This document shows, in pieces, positions 1 to 13,392 of a stretch of DNA of 64,000 nucleotides. Numbering within the stretch: position 1 is the stretch's first letter; each line of letters begins with the position of its first letter. The position numbers were made by a program, and so were the translations under genes. The stretch spans positions 138,592,457-138,656,456 of the forward strand of contig CM056994.1 of NCBI GenBank assembly GCA_029891345.1, given 5' to 3'. This DNA is from Dryococelus australis. Its lineage: Eukaryota; Arthropoda; Insecta; Phasmatodea; Phasmatidae. Below the pieces are notes generated by a model. It was not told the origin of the DNA. It saw only the letters and a list, made by a program, of their open reading frames with translations, and did no database searches.

Positions 1-227
1 ACCTCGAAAAACGTATTTAAATATCAATAAGGAAGGAATACAATGAAAAATGTAAAGAATAATTTAGAAATATTAAATTCAGAATATAAAACAAAATTGC
101 ATTAGATTTGTGTAGAGTACTAATAAAATATACCATGTTAATTATATAAATTCATTTGAAAATAATTCGATTCGGTTAGTTTGTTTCAGTCTATACTCAC
201 TTTAATAATTATTTTTCCAAAAGGTGT

Positions 228-229
<2 letters not shown>
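1..229. other. AT-rich gene-free DNA
   Basis: Simple AT-rich sequence. I see no reading frame, RNA gene or repeat boundary here. Confidence 0.6.

Positions 230-275
<46 letters not shown>
230..275. repeat. (TA)n microsatellite
   Basis: An uninterrupted AT dinucleotide run of about 45 bases, read directly from the sequence. Confidence 0.95.
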
Positions 276-277
<2 letters not shown>

Positions 278-419
278 TTTTGGTGTGTGTATGTACAGAA
301 GTATATAGATAATTTCCTTTGGGCACCTTCCAGGATCAGAATGAGGTGCGAAGTTCAGGCGGCCGCCATCTTCTATATCACCGTCCGGACTTCCTGCTCT
401 GTCACTAGTCATGCGACAA

Positions 420-1548
420 CCATAGTGGATTCTACCATATTTGTATCCAGTATGCCACCATATTTGTAGTCAGTAAACCGCCATATTTTACCTGCCATGT
501 TGATACCCAGTGTGTTATTTTCCATGCTGTATCATTCCATGTTGCCTCAATTTCATTCCGAGGGTTTTCTCCGAGTACTCCTAGTTTTTTCCTTTTCTCT
601 CATTTCATGTCTTTATTTATCTTTCTTACTCTAGCTCTCCCTCTTTTCTTCTCTTATCCTTTATCTCTTTCTTCCTTACTTTCTCTTTCTCTTCCATTTC
701 TTTTCCTTTCACATTCGTTTGTCATATGTCTCTGCCTGCAATCTTGGTTTTTCATTTGTCATTTGTTTACAAATTACTTACTTTCGTTCGACTGCCATCT
801 TGGTTCTATAGTTGACTGACAGGAGTGCTGGTGTCCCTCTCGTTAGATTAGGTTTGTTCGCTCGACCGAAATCTTGCTTCTAAATATTAATTACTAGAAG
901 TTATAGTGTCGCTCGACTTCCATATTGATTCTTTAGTTGGTCACTAAGGGCACTGATTTTTTTAGAGCTCAGAATATTGTCTGGAGAGTGCTGGATCAAA
1001 CTGCCGGGCCATGGGTCGCCAGACTGATGTCTTATACTGCTCGGCAATCGTGACATGTGCTGGGACCAGGATTCATAAGAAGTATATAGCTTGTGTATGT
1101 GGACGAATAAATATCTCGTCATCGTTCTTTTTATCGTTATATTTTAAACATTTTTTTCATTATTCATATTAAACTAATATACCTTTTAAGTATTTTATTT
1201 TTTATTTACATATGATATTTTTTACTATAACAGCAATATGTGTTTGTATATTATATTTTTAAGTTTTCCAGTCTATGTAACATTAAAAAAAAATTAAGTA
1301 TATATTTAAGTTTTACATATAAGAATTTTTCATGTAGTATTTAAGTTTGTGTATATATCTCATCTAGGACCATTGCATTTGATGCCGTTTTAAGAAATCT
1401 TTATGAAAGAATTTTTATACAATAAAATATTCTTTATAAAATCACTAATTTATTTATACAAAAATATTTACATATTTTCAGTCGTGGTTGATGGTTACAT
1501 GTAGATCAACAACTTCCTCTTGCAGACTTCGAATTTAGATCAGGGCAT
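420..1548 (-). repeat. Left arm of a widely spaced inverted repeat (IR1)
   Basis: The reverse complement aligns over its whole length with 34,150-35,680. Shared landmarks run in the same order: a CCCTCGGAATG block (minus copy near 560), a purine-rich GA tract, several AAGATGGCAG-type words, a tRNA-Leu-like segment, and an inner end beginning near GCAGACTTCGAA. Identity looks like roughly 70-75% by eye, with indels. The arm lies 1.25 kb from a broken Polinton-type DNA polymerase, so it could be the left terminal repeat of that element. It could equally be one of two independent insertions of a dispersed repeat. The outer limit, near 400-420, is approximate. Confidence 0.75.
988..1054 (-). repeat. 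tRNA-Leu-like segment inside IR1 left arm
   Basis: Read on the minus strand it shows an A-box-like TTGCCGAGCAG and a T-arm GGCAGTTTGATCC. It aligns base for base with the better-kept copy at 35,101-35,166. The anticodon arm is degenerate and the variable arm is shortened, so this is a tRNA-derived pol III module or pseudogene rather than a working tRNA. Confidence 0.6.
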
Positions 1549-1555
1549 ATATTCT

Positions 1556-1670
1556 TTGGTTTGGAACTGGTCATCCATTCTTCTGGAACTGCTCAACCAT
1601 CTTTTGGATGGGAACTGCTGAACCATATTTTGGATGGGGACTGCACATCCATCCTTTGGTTTGGAATTAG
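1556..1670. repeat. Short degenerate tandem repeat
   Basis: Three to four diverged units of about 27-33 bases are built on GGAACTGCT, CAACCAT and TTTTGGATGG. It abuts the inner end of the IR1 left arm. No coding potential is visible. Confidence 0.6.
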
Positions 1671-2802
1671 TTTAATTTTCTGCATCGCCTTCCCGCTTTA
1701 AAACCCAAATGGCTGCTAAAGCAACCATGCATATGTGTCTCTGGCTAGGGACGAAGCAATACTGTTCACTCTTACAGTACTACAGAGATATTAAACATGT
1801 ATTTTAACTCTCTATGGTGCTGCAATATTTAGCAGTATAGGCAGGTTACGACGCCAAAAAGTAAACTAACCAAGGACAAAAAACACTTCGAACATGAGAG
1901 ACAACATAAGTAAAGAAAACATCCAAAAGTGAATAGAAAGAAAGAATTGTAGATAAAGATGAAGATTATAAAGATAAGAAGTAGATGGATAGGGTGGGTA
2001 AGAACTATACTGCATCTAGTGGATGCAATTGGTCAAAATGTTACAACTAAAATATACTTCATCCCTGCAACACTGGTAAGTATAAGGGTTGGAACACGCA
2101 GGAATTGGCATTAAAACCTGGTCAACGGCCCAAACAAAAGTTGCAGCCCCAAATCCCCATGCAGGATGAACAAGCGAATTTGCCGCAGTGAAATACTAGT
2201 TGCAACAATCTATAGTCAAAATTACTGGTGGTGGCACAACAATTTCTCTCATTATGGCGTCTGTAGGACTGTGTCAGGACCTCAAACGTACGTGATGTCA
2301 GTAGTAGCTACAACCTTTTACATACATACATACATACATACAACACCTTATGCTTATATTGGATATAAATACTAATACACTTATCTTCTTTACTTCTCTA
2401 CTCTTCCTCTTTTCTGCTTTTCTTTTCTTCTTCTCTTCTTAATTTCTACCAAATAATACCATTTGATATTGTATGAATTTTTTTTTAATTCTTAAATTCC
2501 TAAGGCTCGGTCTGTATACCTCCATACACTATCTGGCTCTTGTCGTCCTGCCACGTGAGCACGACTTTGTTCGTGCACTGTGTTTTACCTTCGGGGTGGT
2601 ATCAACTTATATTATTCATGGTTACATGTACGATATGGTGCTGATCCAAAACTCTTTTACAATCTTCAAAATTAATTTTATTCTTCGCACATGTGTTCTG
2701 CACACGCTTTGCTTTCCTGGTAATATTGCCTCCACATATATAGCTATACATTTTGGAACACAGCCCTACAAACAGGATCATCAGTTCCCACCACACTAAT
2801 CT
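1671..2802. other. Gene-free DNA between IR1 and polymerase relic
   Basis: Contains a short (CATA)n run near 2,320-2,345 and pyrimidine-rich sequence at 2,385-2,440. Small open frames are present but none shows recognisable protein features. Confidence 0.5.
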
Positions 2803-5265
2803 TTAAATTGGCCAACCACTTTCCTGCTGCCGAGGGAGTAGCAGTATTGTGCAGGGGCAGAGGGAGTTAGAGCTGGTATCCATCTCTTCCATAAGTGCGG
2901 AATCTGCATCCAGGTCTGCATAGTAGTCATCCATTTTAATTTCATAAATTAATGAGTCGTTATCTGTATGTAGTAAATTAATGTTTTCTTTATACTCATT
3001 TCTCATGATGCCGTGATGGAAAATATACTTTAAATTTTTGGAAATGTCGAACACTGAAAAGCCGACGTATATAGGTATGTCAAATACTATGGTTTCCTTT
3101 TCCATTTTCTTCAGGGATTAATTGTTTATATATATTGTGCAGCAATTGAATGGTGGCTTATCTATTAGTTTCTTCAATCTTATTTCATTACACACTAATA
3201 CCATTACCGCTCTCTTCCTTTTGTTTTCCATTAATTTTCCAAATGTTATATTCTTCAGAGGTTTAAATAAGTTATTTTAAAAATCATTGCCGACTGTCTG
3301 CCTTTTTTCCGTGTTCGGGTCGATGTAAGGTTTGAGCCATGCAGCCGGTTCAAATATCAGCACACAACGAATTTTCGTAACCTCGAACCCATGTTCAAAT
3401 GCTTGCTTCAAGTTGACGTAATGTACAATGTAGTTCTTCTTTACTTGCAACATCGTCAATCTTTTTTTTTTTGCCACATGGAGGACACTCATTGAAGGTT
3501 AAGAAGGGCAGGCCTTTGTGCGAGTCGTGGATTTCCACAGGATATTCTACATCTACCTCCAGCACACAGCCGAATGGACTGTCATCTGGCACTGCTGTGA
3601 TGATGATGGTGCTTACCTACTGGAAGTTACGCATGGGGAGGGGCAAAGACCTTGACCAGCCATACAAGTTGTTAACGTCTGCATACTGGAGGTATACGGG
3701 TGGTTTGCTGGCATCGTACACGGATAGAATGTACTTGTTATTGGCTCTTGCATGACACTTCACACATTGGATCACTCCACCTCTTATGTTTTTTTTAAAT
3801 GAATACACATTTGTTATAATCGACCAATAGTTTCAGCTCGACCTTGGTGTGCTTTCACATTGGGTCGAAAGAGAAGCACGGTGCACTCATGTAACAGACA
3901 CAGTCCAGACCAAATTTTTCCAAGCACCGTTTCCTAAAGTTTTCAAACACATCTGACAACAACTAAACATCAATATTCAATTAAATATTATAATGATCTT
4001 CTAGTTATTCATGGGCAAATTTTCCCCAGGCATTAATTGCATCAGCATAATCTTCTTCACAGATGGCCATGTCAATCAATAAGTTGTAAAATTTGTTGCA
4101 CGGGGGAGGGGAGGGGGCAACTGTGTCTCGTGTAATTTTTGCAAGCGCTCTATGGAATCGTAAGGGGACATATCCTTTCTCCCTACAAGTTCCATTTCGT
4201 CTGGGCTGAAAAATTTGTAAGTATTTTTAAACTGGTTTCTATGCAGGTTTTCGGCGAGGGTGGCGAGGCTTGACGACTTGAAGCAGAAGGTGTGGATGAA
4301 TTTTAGTGCGAATCTCTCCCCCAGCGACTTCGAGAACTTGATTAATTTTTCCGCTGTGTCTGGAATGGTGAATAAATTCTCTTCGCCGTAGCCCAGATGC
4401 ATTGTCATAAAGTTCTCATCATGCAACAAGTTATGGAATAACACATGTAATCATTTTGGATGGGGGCGAAGTTTGTTGTAGTTATAACAGGAGACTCCAA
4501 TGTAGTTTCCGGTCTAGTGGTTGTGGTCTCTTACCTTCTAGTAGTCTTGTGTAAATTTCTCTTCACAGTATCAACATGTATCTGGCATACCATGATTCAG
4601 TAATTGCAAGTTGCTGAGCAGCTTAATGGGTTCACTTGTGTCATAATCTTATTTCACATTATTTCCAACATCTACATTTTCTTCAATAAATTTCTTAGCT
4701 GCATCTTCCCCAGTGTAAATTATTGACTACATTGGCAGAGTTATTGTTTTGGCAGCAGTTATTATGCCATGGCCCACTTGAAAAAAGTAACAAAAACTCT
4801 ATGCTTGATGTTTTCGATATAAGTGTGTGCTGACAGGTCTGGATGGGCAGGAGCTTGACCTCAAAATCTGCATAAATGACGATAGGCATCTAGTCTGCAT
4901 TATGGGGTTTGTAAATTTGTGGGTTTTCTTTTTCCCTTCATGTCGTGGCTCAGCATCTCGATTCTTGCAGGAGCATGAGGACTGTAATACTTCTTTTGAT
5001 CTACCAACGTCTCTTTGCCTGTCTTTCCTGTCAGCCGGAACTGATCATTACAAATTACTCTTTCAAATGTGCACTTTTTCTGAATGGGATGTTCTTTGAA
5101 ACCTCATTGCGAGAAAAATTTTTGACATATGTGAAGGTGTGAATTGTCTTCGGTGGTGTGGAGGAGGAGGTCTAAATGCACGTGCTTGTGCCATTGCAGC
5201 TCCTCAGGTGACGTTCTGTGCTGTCCTTCCGCCAAATCTTCATCTCACATTTGTCGCAGACTTGC
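2803..5265 (-). pseudogene. Broken protein-primed DNA polymerase B of Polinton/adintovirus type
   Basis: Reading the minus strand from high to low coordinates, scattered frames preserve the family order. An N-terminal C2HC zinc finger lies at 5,195-5,258 (C-x2-C-x12-H-x3-C). The 3'-5' exonuclease motif YADFE is near 4,870. A VRDHNH block near 4,500 resembles the endonuclease-like H/C segment of these polymerases. Motif A appears as YADVNNLYGW near 3,660, motif B as ITFGKLMEN near 3,230, and motif C as HTDNDSLIYE near 2,960. In the family these parts form one protein of over 1,000 residues that copies linear DNA from a protein primer. Here many stops and frameshifts separate them, so the gene is dead. 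It lies just inside one arm of IR1, as expected for a terminal-repeat element. No integrase, ATPase, protease or capsid gene was recognised nearby. The family call is firm; the choice between Polinton and adintovirus is not resolvable. Confidence 0.88.
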
Positions 5266-6352
5266 TCCTCTTACCTGTTAGGGTAATAAATACAGGTCCT
5301 ATCGGACTTCAATCTAGACTTCCAGATTGCAAAATAATTTAAACAAAGACCACAATGTAACAATAGCAGCGGTATTGCATTTACTCTCGAGACAGTACAA
5401 GGCGAAGTATGTAAGATGCCCGCCGAAGTTCCCACATCGACAAGACTACCCTCCATACTGTAGACATCAGCAAAATAAAACCTGCAAAAACGGGCACGAT
5501 TAACATTAATAATCGGTAGACTTATGCACAATGGTGAAGCTGGAAAAAAGTATAATTAATCCAAAAAATGCATATACTAACAAAGCCTGTGTTACTATCC
5601 AAGTATATTTTTGCACTACATAGCAGATAGTATGTAATTTTTTTACTGAAACATTCTATAGGCAAGTTATATATGAATGAGAATAATAGTGGAATAAAAA
5701 GTAAAAATAAATTTTTTTAAATCAAAAATGCAGCTACTTTTTTAATAAAATCGTTAACAAAACCTGCAATGTATGGTTGCGAATAATATTAACAATGTGG
5801 GAATAGCATTTATCCATAATAATTTTACGAAGCTGGACAAAATGTTTTAACACACAATAAGAAAGCATGTGTACACTATAAACAAAATATCTTATTTTTA
5901 CTGAGGAATTTATTGTAATTTTACAAATGCTCGTAACAGTACAAAGATATCTCTTGTAACACTACTCGTTTGTAAAACTACAAGGGCAAAATTTGTAATA
6001 GACCTTAAGAAATATTAGTACTATACAGACCCGAATACACGAATTTCAGCCAAATGGCGGACACTCAACAACGTAAAACCCTATATAGCTGTTTCGTACG
6101 AAAACTATGGGTAATGTTATGTATAGTAGCGTGCAAAAATAAATGTATTGCATGTTCGAATAACGTAAGACACTTCAAACAGCTCGAATAGTCATAAATA
6201 AACGATAATTTCAATAAAATGTGACTGCATTACTAATTAACTGTTAATTATTCCAAGATACTCAGAACTATTAAAATTAAATAAACATATTCTTCTAAAT
6301 GAAACAAATTTTCTAATATTTTGTAGGCACTGTCAGCTTTATTTATTACGTA
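5266..6352. other. AT-rich gene-free DNA
   Basis: An 86-codon minus frame at 5,271-5,531 lies directly upstream of the polymerase relic but matches nothing I recognise. The rest is AT-rich with no repeats or genes that I can support. Confidence 0.5.
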
Positions 6353-6426
6353 AGTCAAGTTGGTCTTGTGGTTAAGGTTGAGGGTTACAGCACGAAAGGT
6401 GTAGGTTTTAATTTCCGTGCCGACAT
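6353..6426 (+). repeat. tRNA-derived SINE-like or tRNA pseudogene fragment
   Basis: Contains an A-box-like TGGTCTTGTGGTTAAGG and, about 35 bases on, a B-box-like GTAGGTTTTAATTTCC. This is the spacing of a tRNA head. The ends do not pair well and the B box departs from GGTTCRANNCC, so it is decayed. The isotype is not assignable. Confidence 0.5.
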
Positions 6427-8855
6427 AGTGTAAAATATATTTCGTAAATTATAACTTGAAATATTTTCTTTAGTTATTAGCTGTTATTAATTCATCACTT
6501 TTCTTTTCTAGAAGGAAAAAGTTAATTTTGTGCACTCTTCTCAATGAAGTAAGGTATAATACAAGGAAATACTTTGTAAAACCACAAAAAGAATTTTTAG
6601 AGTGTAACTACTCTGTCTCCAAGTATATTTATACGATTTGTAACAAAATTTCTTACAAAAATGTTTCAACAAAATGAAAGCATATTTTCCATCAGTGTGA
6701 GTTAAGACTGGGAGGAACTTGGCCATTTTCTCGCCGGAAGAAGTGGGGTACGACTTTTGTTGCTATGTCCATCTTGCACGTAGTACGTCGAGGATGAGAG
6801 AGTGTCAAACCAGTGGGCGGGAGGGTAACTGCCGTCTTATCGCTTTAAACATCAACTCTTCTCTCTTGGCCAATATCCCAGTTGTTCCCGTGTTCCTGAG
6901 TGTGCATGAATAACTTTTGTGCATCCCGCTTTGTTTTGTTACGCGAATCTCAGTTTCAAATTACTTAGCAGGAATAGCGAACGTGCACCAAATAGAGAGT
7001 TTCCTTATAAATGGTTTATCAAACAGTCAATATTCGGTATGAAAATGCTTAAACAGAGTATGCAATATACGTCGAAAATAAATTTGCAGTTATTATTTTT
7101 AATACTTATTGTGTTTCTAAATAAATCTCGAAACATTATAATGGTCATTTAAACACTTATAATAGTCGGCATTAGTTTTACGTTTTGATAAAGCGCGGAA
7201 CCTTGGAGAAAATGAAATGGCAATAATTTTCGTAGTCATGTTTTACTTAGCAAGGAAAAGCTTGAACACTTTTTTTTTTTTGTTTTTAATAGGCCAAAAT
7301 ATTTAAATCCCAACATTTGTAACACAGAAGTTATTCAAAATCTTAAATTATAAATATTTTCACATTTCCAAACAACTATGCATATAATGGATATAATGAT
7401 TTCAAAAGTGCCATCCTTCTCAACGATATTTTTTATTTTGTATCAATCACTTTTAGATAGTTCAAATACACCAAATATTTGGTATCGCTTTACTTTCATT
7501 TTATTTTGTATACACAAGCGAATTGCAACACTCAGTTATTTGCTGAATGAAAAAGTAGCTATCACATCAGCAATATTGAAACAACAAAACGAATTAAGCA
7601 TAACATTTGGGAAATATGACTCTGACTATTTTTGTACGCCACGTTCTTCTATTTATAAAGCACAATTTTAATATAAAATATGGTCGTAGCCACTGAACAG
7701 AAAAATTACAATTTAAATTAGAAGTAATCTAATGATGGTTAGAAAATGCATTTTAATGTAAACGTAGTATGCATTTTTAAAAATAATTAAATTATAATAT
7801 AACTTTGTATTTTGCATAGATCACAGTGCATAATACGAACAATTGTCACAGTACATAACTGTAAAAATATTTTGACATTATTCCAATGCTTGAAGAAAAC
7901 AAATCGTGACTCCATATTACAATTTGGAAATAAATTAAATTCTTCCTATGTGGTTTCATGAAACTTACTGAATTGCTTTTCTCCTTCTCTGATTTTCAGT
8001 ATTTTATGCAGGGTTTCTTATAGGCATTGACCGTGTGCGCCTTGGATCAATTAACTCCGGAAGTAGACAGTTTTTATTTAAAAAATTCCAGTTTTGGCAT
8101 AATTTCTTTGTTCCAGAATTCATCGTTTCTTTCTATTCATTCAATTCTTATTCCTAGTGGTGTCCAGAGGCCGAACAGACAACATTTTCTGCGAGTAACA
8201 TGTAATTGCCCTTGCACTTGTAGGTGAAAACCGTAATCTTTTTTCATGCTTAAGATGTTTCCTGACGTGTCAGTATTCCATGCAGTGACTTTATTTTTCT
8301 GTATTGCCTCTTTGGGTGTCATATTTCAGGCGCACGATGGGCACGATTTCTACAATTCCGTCGTCTCCTACAAGCCGGTCTGGAGTGGCACTTTAAGTAA
8401 GTAAGTAATCTCCGGATCAATAAAAAGTCCACAGTCTAAAATGGTTCATTTTAGTTCTTGCTGCATTGCTTCCTTTGCAAGTTTTTCGTTTCCCCTTCCG
8501 TATTTCATTGTTTGGTATATATTCTGCTGTTTAATGTACTCTTTACTGTAGATTCACAACTCGTGTATGGCTTCATGTTACATATTCTTCTCTCTTTCCA
8601 CTCCCAATTTTCTCTTTGCATTACGGTTGCCCTTTCGTCTCTCTGTTTCTCACTTTATGTAATTTGCAAGAAGTCGAGAAATTCTCTTCATTGTCTATTG
8701 AAAGTCTCTGGATCCATAACCGGTTTTTCTGTATTGGTGCCATAGAAGTTATCTGAAAGCGCCCAGCGGAGTAATGGCTTACGACACTTCTTCACTGTTG
8801 CCTCTCTTTTGGCCTTACTTGCTACAACTTTAGTTCTGCGTCTGTATTCCATACT
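6427..8855. other. AT-rich gene-free DNA
   Basis: Includes a T run near 7,270 and several short frames (for example 7,378-7,671 and 8,458-8,745, plus) of low-complexity hydrophobic residues without family features. I see no gene here. Confidence 0.5.
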
Positions 8856-9740
8856 TTAACAGAATTTTCCCGGGCTTTTTTTGTATGTTGTTTTATGTAG
8901 CGTATACAATGGCATCCCCACATTCTGTTTTACAACTGCTCCTGCGCATCTGCCAGTGTAAGATCGTCTGGTGGAAAAATTCACTCTCTTTCCACCAACA
9001 AATTTAGCGATTGTCGAATTGTAGTGTTCTGCAGGGTTGTTGCACACCTTGTGGATGAAACTTCTGCTGTGGTTGCTCATCTGTCTTATTACACGAGATA
9101 TTTTATCATGCAGACCACTTTTAATGAGCTCTGGCACATAATAACGATCACTAACATCTGACTTACAAAAGTAGCCTCTATCCGAGCAGAAGGAATTATC
9201 GCCGAATATATCGCTTGTACTGTTCAAGATGTCTTTCCGTAATTCTTCAACTTTTTCATGTAGTGGCCGTTCTTCTTGCCGCATTTAATCTACAGCTTTG
9301 ACAACAGCTGTTCTGAATCTAAGAATATTGTCACCAAGCTTCTTTCTCATGACAATGTCATCAATCTGTTTATTTCTTGTAGTTAAAATGTCCTTAAATT
9401 TACTACAGAAATTACGCAGAAGATGATCTGTGCGCTCAATTTTTTCGACGTTAACGTTTTTGTAAGGATGAGCGTCTAAAACTCTTTTGTACACATTACT
9501 GTCATCATCAGCCATTAGTTTAGTATATTTTATAACATACATTTCTTCACTCTGGCTGAAACCTTCAAAAATTAGTGCGGCTTCTAAACTTGATGAACTT
9601 TGGTTTTCCTCCCAGTTTTTGAAGCATGTGTGCGGCTTCGGAGTTTTCCCTAATGCTGCAGCACGGCAACAGGTTCTACAGTGCTTGTTTTTTACGCCAA
9701 AAGAAAGGACTCTTTCAATTCTGAATCCTACTATCGCAGC

Positions 9741-12700
9741 CTGCAAAACCATATTAGAAGTGTTATTTGCGAGCGAGAAAGAAATAACATTTATTTGGCA
9801 AGTGAAAATATAATTCATATTTGCATACATTATCTTAAGTTATGCCAATAAAACCAAATATATTCATCATTGAAAATATTAAGGCAAATAATATCTCTTT
9901 GCGCTTATGACAATGTGGAAAATTTATAGAAATGTTTTTGTGTATCATATTGTACCCTTATATCATGTGAAACTGTAGACGTAATGAAAGTTTACAACCG
10001 TTAACTTTGGTTTGCGTTCCAAACACAAAATCCATTTGCGCAAAGGTTTTGGCTGGAATCTGCAAATATAGTTACTCTTGTTACTGCTTTATAAATCTAG
10101 TTAACACTTGCGCTAAGACTAGATTTCATTGCAGCAGTTGTAATTAATAATTTGCGTGTTTATTAATTAGTTTTTGACCTTGTTTACAACAATGACTTTG
10201 TTAATCAGTTTGGTTTCCAAATTCACTTAAAAATTCAAGTACTGAATTTTGTTAATACTAGCAGTTATTCTTACACAAAAATGCATTTTATAAAAATTTA
10301 CTTTTGCAAGATGTCTTCCAAATGATTGAATCATGAATACATTTCAACTTTCTTCTTGTCAACTCGCCAATGGTAAACCTTTGGGTACAAAACTGTACGC
10401 CAGAAAGTTACGCGTGTTTTTCTTCGGTGTAAATTCTTTTCAACAATGTTGCATGACCTACAGGCAGGATATAACGACAGTTACGCCATTCTAGAGATTA
10501 TAATATATCGCGAAAATGTCGGACATCATGATAGGTCTCACCGTCCTGCTTGCAACATTTCTTTCCTTTTTGGCTACAGTGCGTGCGAGAAATAGTTTCC
10601 TTTTTTTGGTTTTCCCAAAGAGGCTTTTTCTTCTCTGACACTGGACCTACTTGATTTGCCTATAGTGAAAACACATTTTTTGGTGACTATCTTTACCTGA
10701 AAGTTTTTCGCGATAAATCACTCTCTCTAGTCATACTGATGAATTGTGTAAAAGTGATTTTGGAAATTTTTGCATGCATAGTCACTATCATTTTCTGGAC
10801 ATATGCGCTATAAAAAATATGTGTGTTCCAAAACTTTTTAAATACAGACTGTACAAAAACGACGGCACTTAAAATTAGTTTTTACAACAACTCGCAAAAT
10901 TGTCTTAAATTAAACATTTTCCAATCAACAGTCACGACCGTGATCGTTCACGGATCAAACATATACATATTCACAAGAAATTATAAATAACTAGAAATTT
11001 ACTTGGTTTTTATGTCTGAAATTAAAGATAAAAGTGTAAATTTGAACATTCATCTGCATCAAGTGCAACACACTCTGAAATATTACGTTTCGATGCATCT
11101 TAAGGTGTTATTGCAAAGGAATGTAAAAGGTTGCTAGCAAATGTTTACAAAAAATATATATTTTAATTCTAAAAAATTATAATTATAATTTGCGTAAATT
11201 CAATTTGGCATTCGCTTGGCCATGCTCTTAAAAATACTGATTCAAGAATAAAGAATTCCAAGTAATTAGCGACACTGTAAACGAAATTCTGGACAAAGGC
11301 ATGACGAGGAAGGTTATAACTAGCAATGCTGTTACCTGAACATTAATGTCACATAAAAGGCGCAACGTATAAGTAAGATGGTAAGTAAATTTAAATTGAA
11401 TATGTCATTTCGGAATCCCAGTAGGCTACACACTTTAAACTAAAACATGTTTTCTCGAAAAAAAAAAAAAAAAAAAAAAAAAAACTAAATATAAAGTGTG
11501 GCGTTTTTGTTTACATCAGCGTTACAGAATTTTCTAAGTTATAAATGTAGTCCGCTGACATAAAAACACAAGTTCATACTCAAGTCTTGCAAAATATAAA
11601 TTTTACTAAATGTATCGCCGTTCAAGTTAGCCTGTACGTCTCTCAAATTCTGTACAACTTTTATACTACCATTTTCGTTTTATTTTCCAAATACCCTGTT
11701 TGTGTGATTATATATCGTGCCTCATCCACTTAGATAAGGTATTACAATAAACTATAATTTTTCCAGCACTGTGACGCCCAGAAATTCTGATATCACATAA
11801 TTCTCAAACAATTCGCAGTTAGCATGGGCATCACATTGCGGCTAAATACGTAATAAACCACATATCTATGTATACTTCAATATGACACACACGTATTTCA
11901 ACTTATACTACCATTATTTCCATGTATTCATGCAAAAAGCCATGTTAATTCATCAGTACTTACTGCTTACGTCTGTAGCCACGTATTATACACTAAGGTA
12001 GACCTGTATAAGCCTACTACAGAAGAATCCTGTTATAACATTTCTCAAGGGGATAAAAATCGTTATAAGCAGTAATTGGTATAGTGTATCTACAGTAGTA
12101 CTCAACTAAAAAGTACTTTAATTTAATCCTTTATCAGTAAAAACAAGAAGTTACTTGGATTTTGTAGCTTAAATTCGCTCAAAATATTTTCCAAACAAAA
12201 ACTAGAAAAATATGACAAACTACCAGAGTGTTAAATATTAGTTAGTTATCTGTATATAATTTTTCCACAAAAATGTGATTGTTATTGACTTTGTCTTATT
12301 TCTTGTTACCACGTGTAAATAATTATTCATGTGATACAAAATCATTTTTCAAGTGCACACTTTACATTCAAAACAGAGTGAAATGTTCGAAATTTCGTCA
12401 CTCTTTGATAAACAGTGATTTTATGCCTATATGCCTGAAATGAGAATATTCGAATTTATATTCAGGAAGAAAACATTAACCTTTATGGCAAATTGTGGCA
12501 CCATGAAATAATAGTGTTATCTTCAGGTATGTTACAACAGCGTTTTAATGTATATATAAAATTTCACATTTATCACACACAGCACGGGCTCGCATATGCA
12601 AATGTATAGGCCTATGTATATATATAATTTTTTTTTACTGCCCGAAGGCAGGTAAGAACATTGAAAGCAACGTTGATACGTACCCAAGGACAACTAAACA

Positions 12701-13392
12701 GTATCCATCCCAAGGTGGAAGCTGAGAAAAACATTGCCCCTATTGACCAGCTCAAAGCCACTGGCCGGCTAGACAACTCTCAATACGATGGCGGTAGAAA
12801 ATAGTTCTGATGTAATTTTGTAATTTTAGTATTTCTTTCTTCAATGCTCTACAATATAGTAATACAGTACTACTATATGAGCATGCACGTGCAAAATTCT
12901 GGTAGTCACATAATAATTTAATTCATTGTTTCTGTGTCGTGGCTAACACTTACAAGCTACCTGTGTTGAGCAAGACTGCCGACGCAGTGGTAACTGGATA
13001 AACAACCAATCCTCTCCCCAAAGCGCGCGAAAGACGGATTAATAACAAACTGCAACCTTGGAATGGATATATTATTGGCAAGGAGATTATGCTGTCTTTT
13101 GCCTGTGCCTTCCGCGTTATGGCGGTAAAAGGACAATACAACACCCAGTTATTACCAGGGAAAGAAATTTTCCAATTACAAAAAATAATTCCCTGTCAGG
13201 AATTGAACCCGACACCCTTTGCCTCCGAGGTCACGCATCAGAACAATGGGATTAAGCACCCATCCAAACACACACTCTTGCATGAGCGCATAATGTCCAC
13301 AAAAACAGGCAGATTAGATTCCTAACACCCAGCGGTTTTTCTCGACTACCCTTCATGTACTCTTTCATTGCCAAGCGAAATTCTGTAATTAC
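9741..13392 (-). other. Intron of the Mutator-like pseudogene (3,652 bp)
   Basis: The donor is GTG|GTAATT at 13,392 and the acceptor a pyrimidine-containing TGGTTTTGCAG at 9,741. The intron is AT-rich. It includes a poly(A) tract at 11,459-11,483 and a SINE-like insertion at 13,125-13,258. No other genes were seen. Confidence 0.65.
13125..13258 (-). repeat. tRNA-derived SINE
   Basis: On the minus strand a B box (GGGTTCAATTCC, plus coordinates 13,199-13,210) is followed by a tail with the AACTGGGTGTTGTATTGTCC phrase, which I recognise from insect tRNA-SINE bodies. The 5' head is degenerate. It lies within the Mutator-like gene's intron, close to the donor side. Confidence 0.6.
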
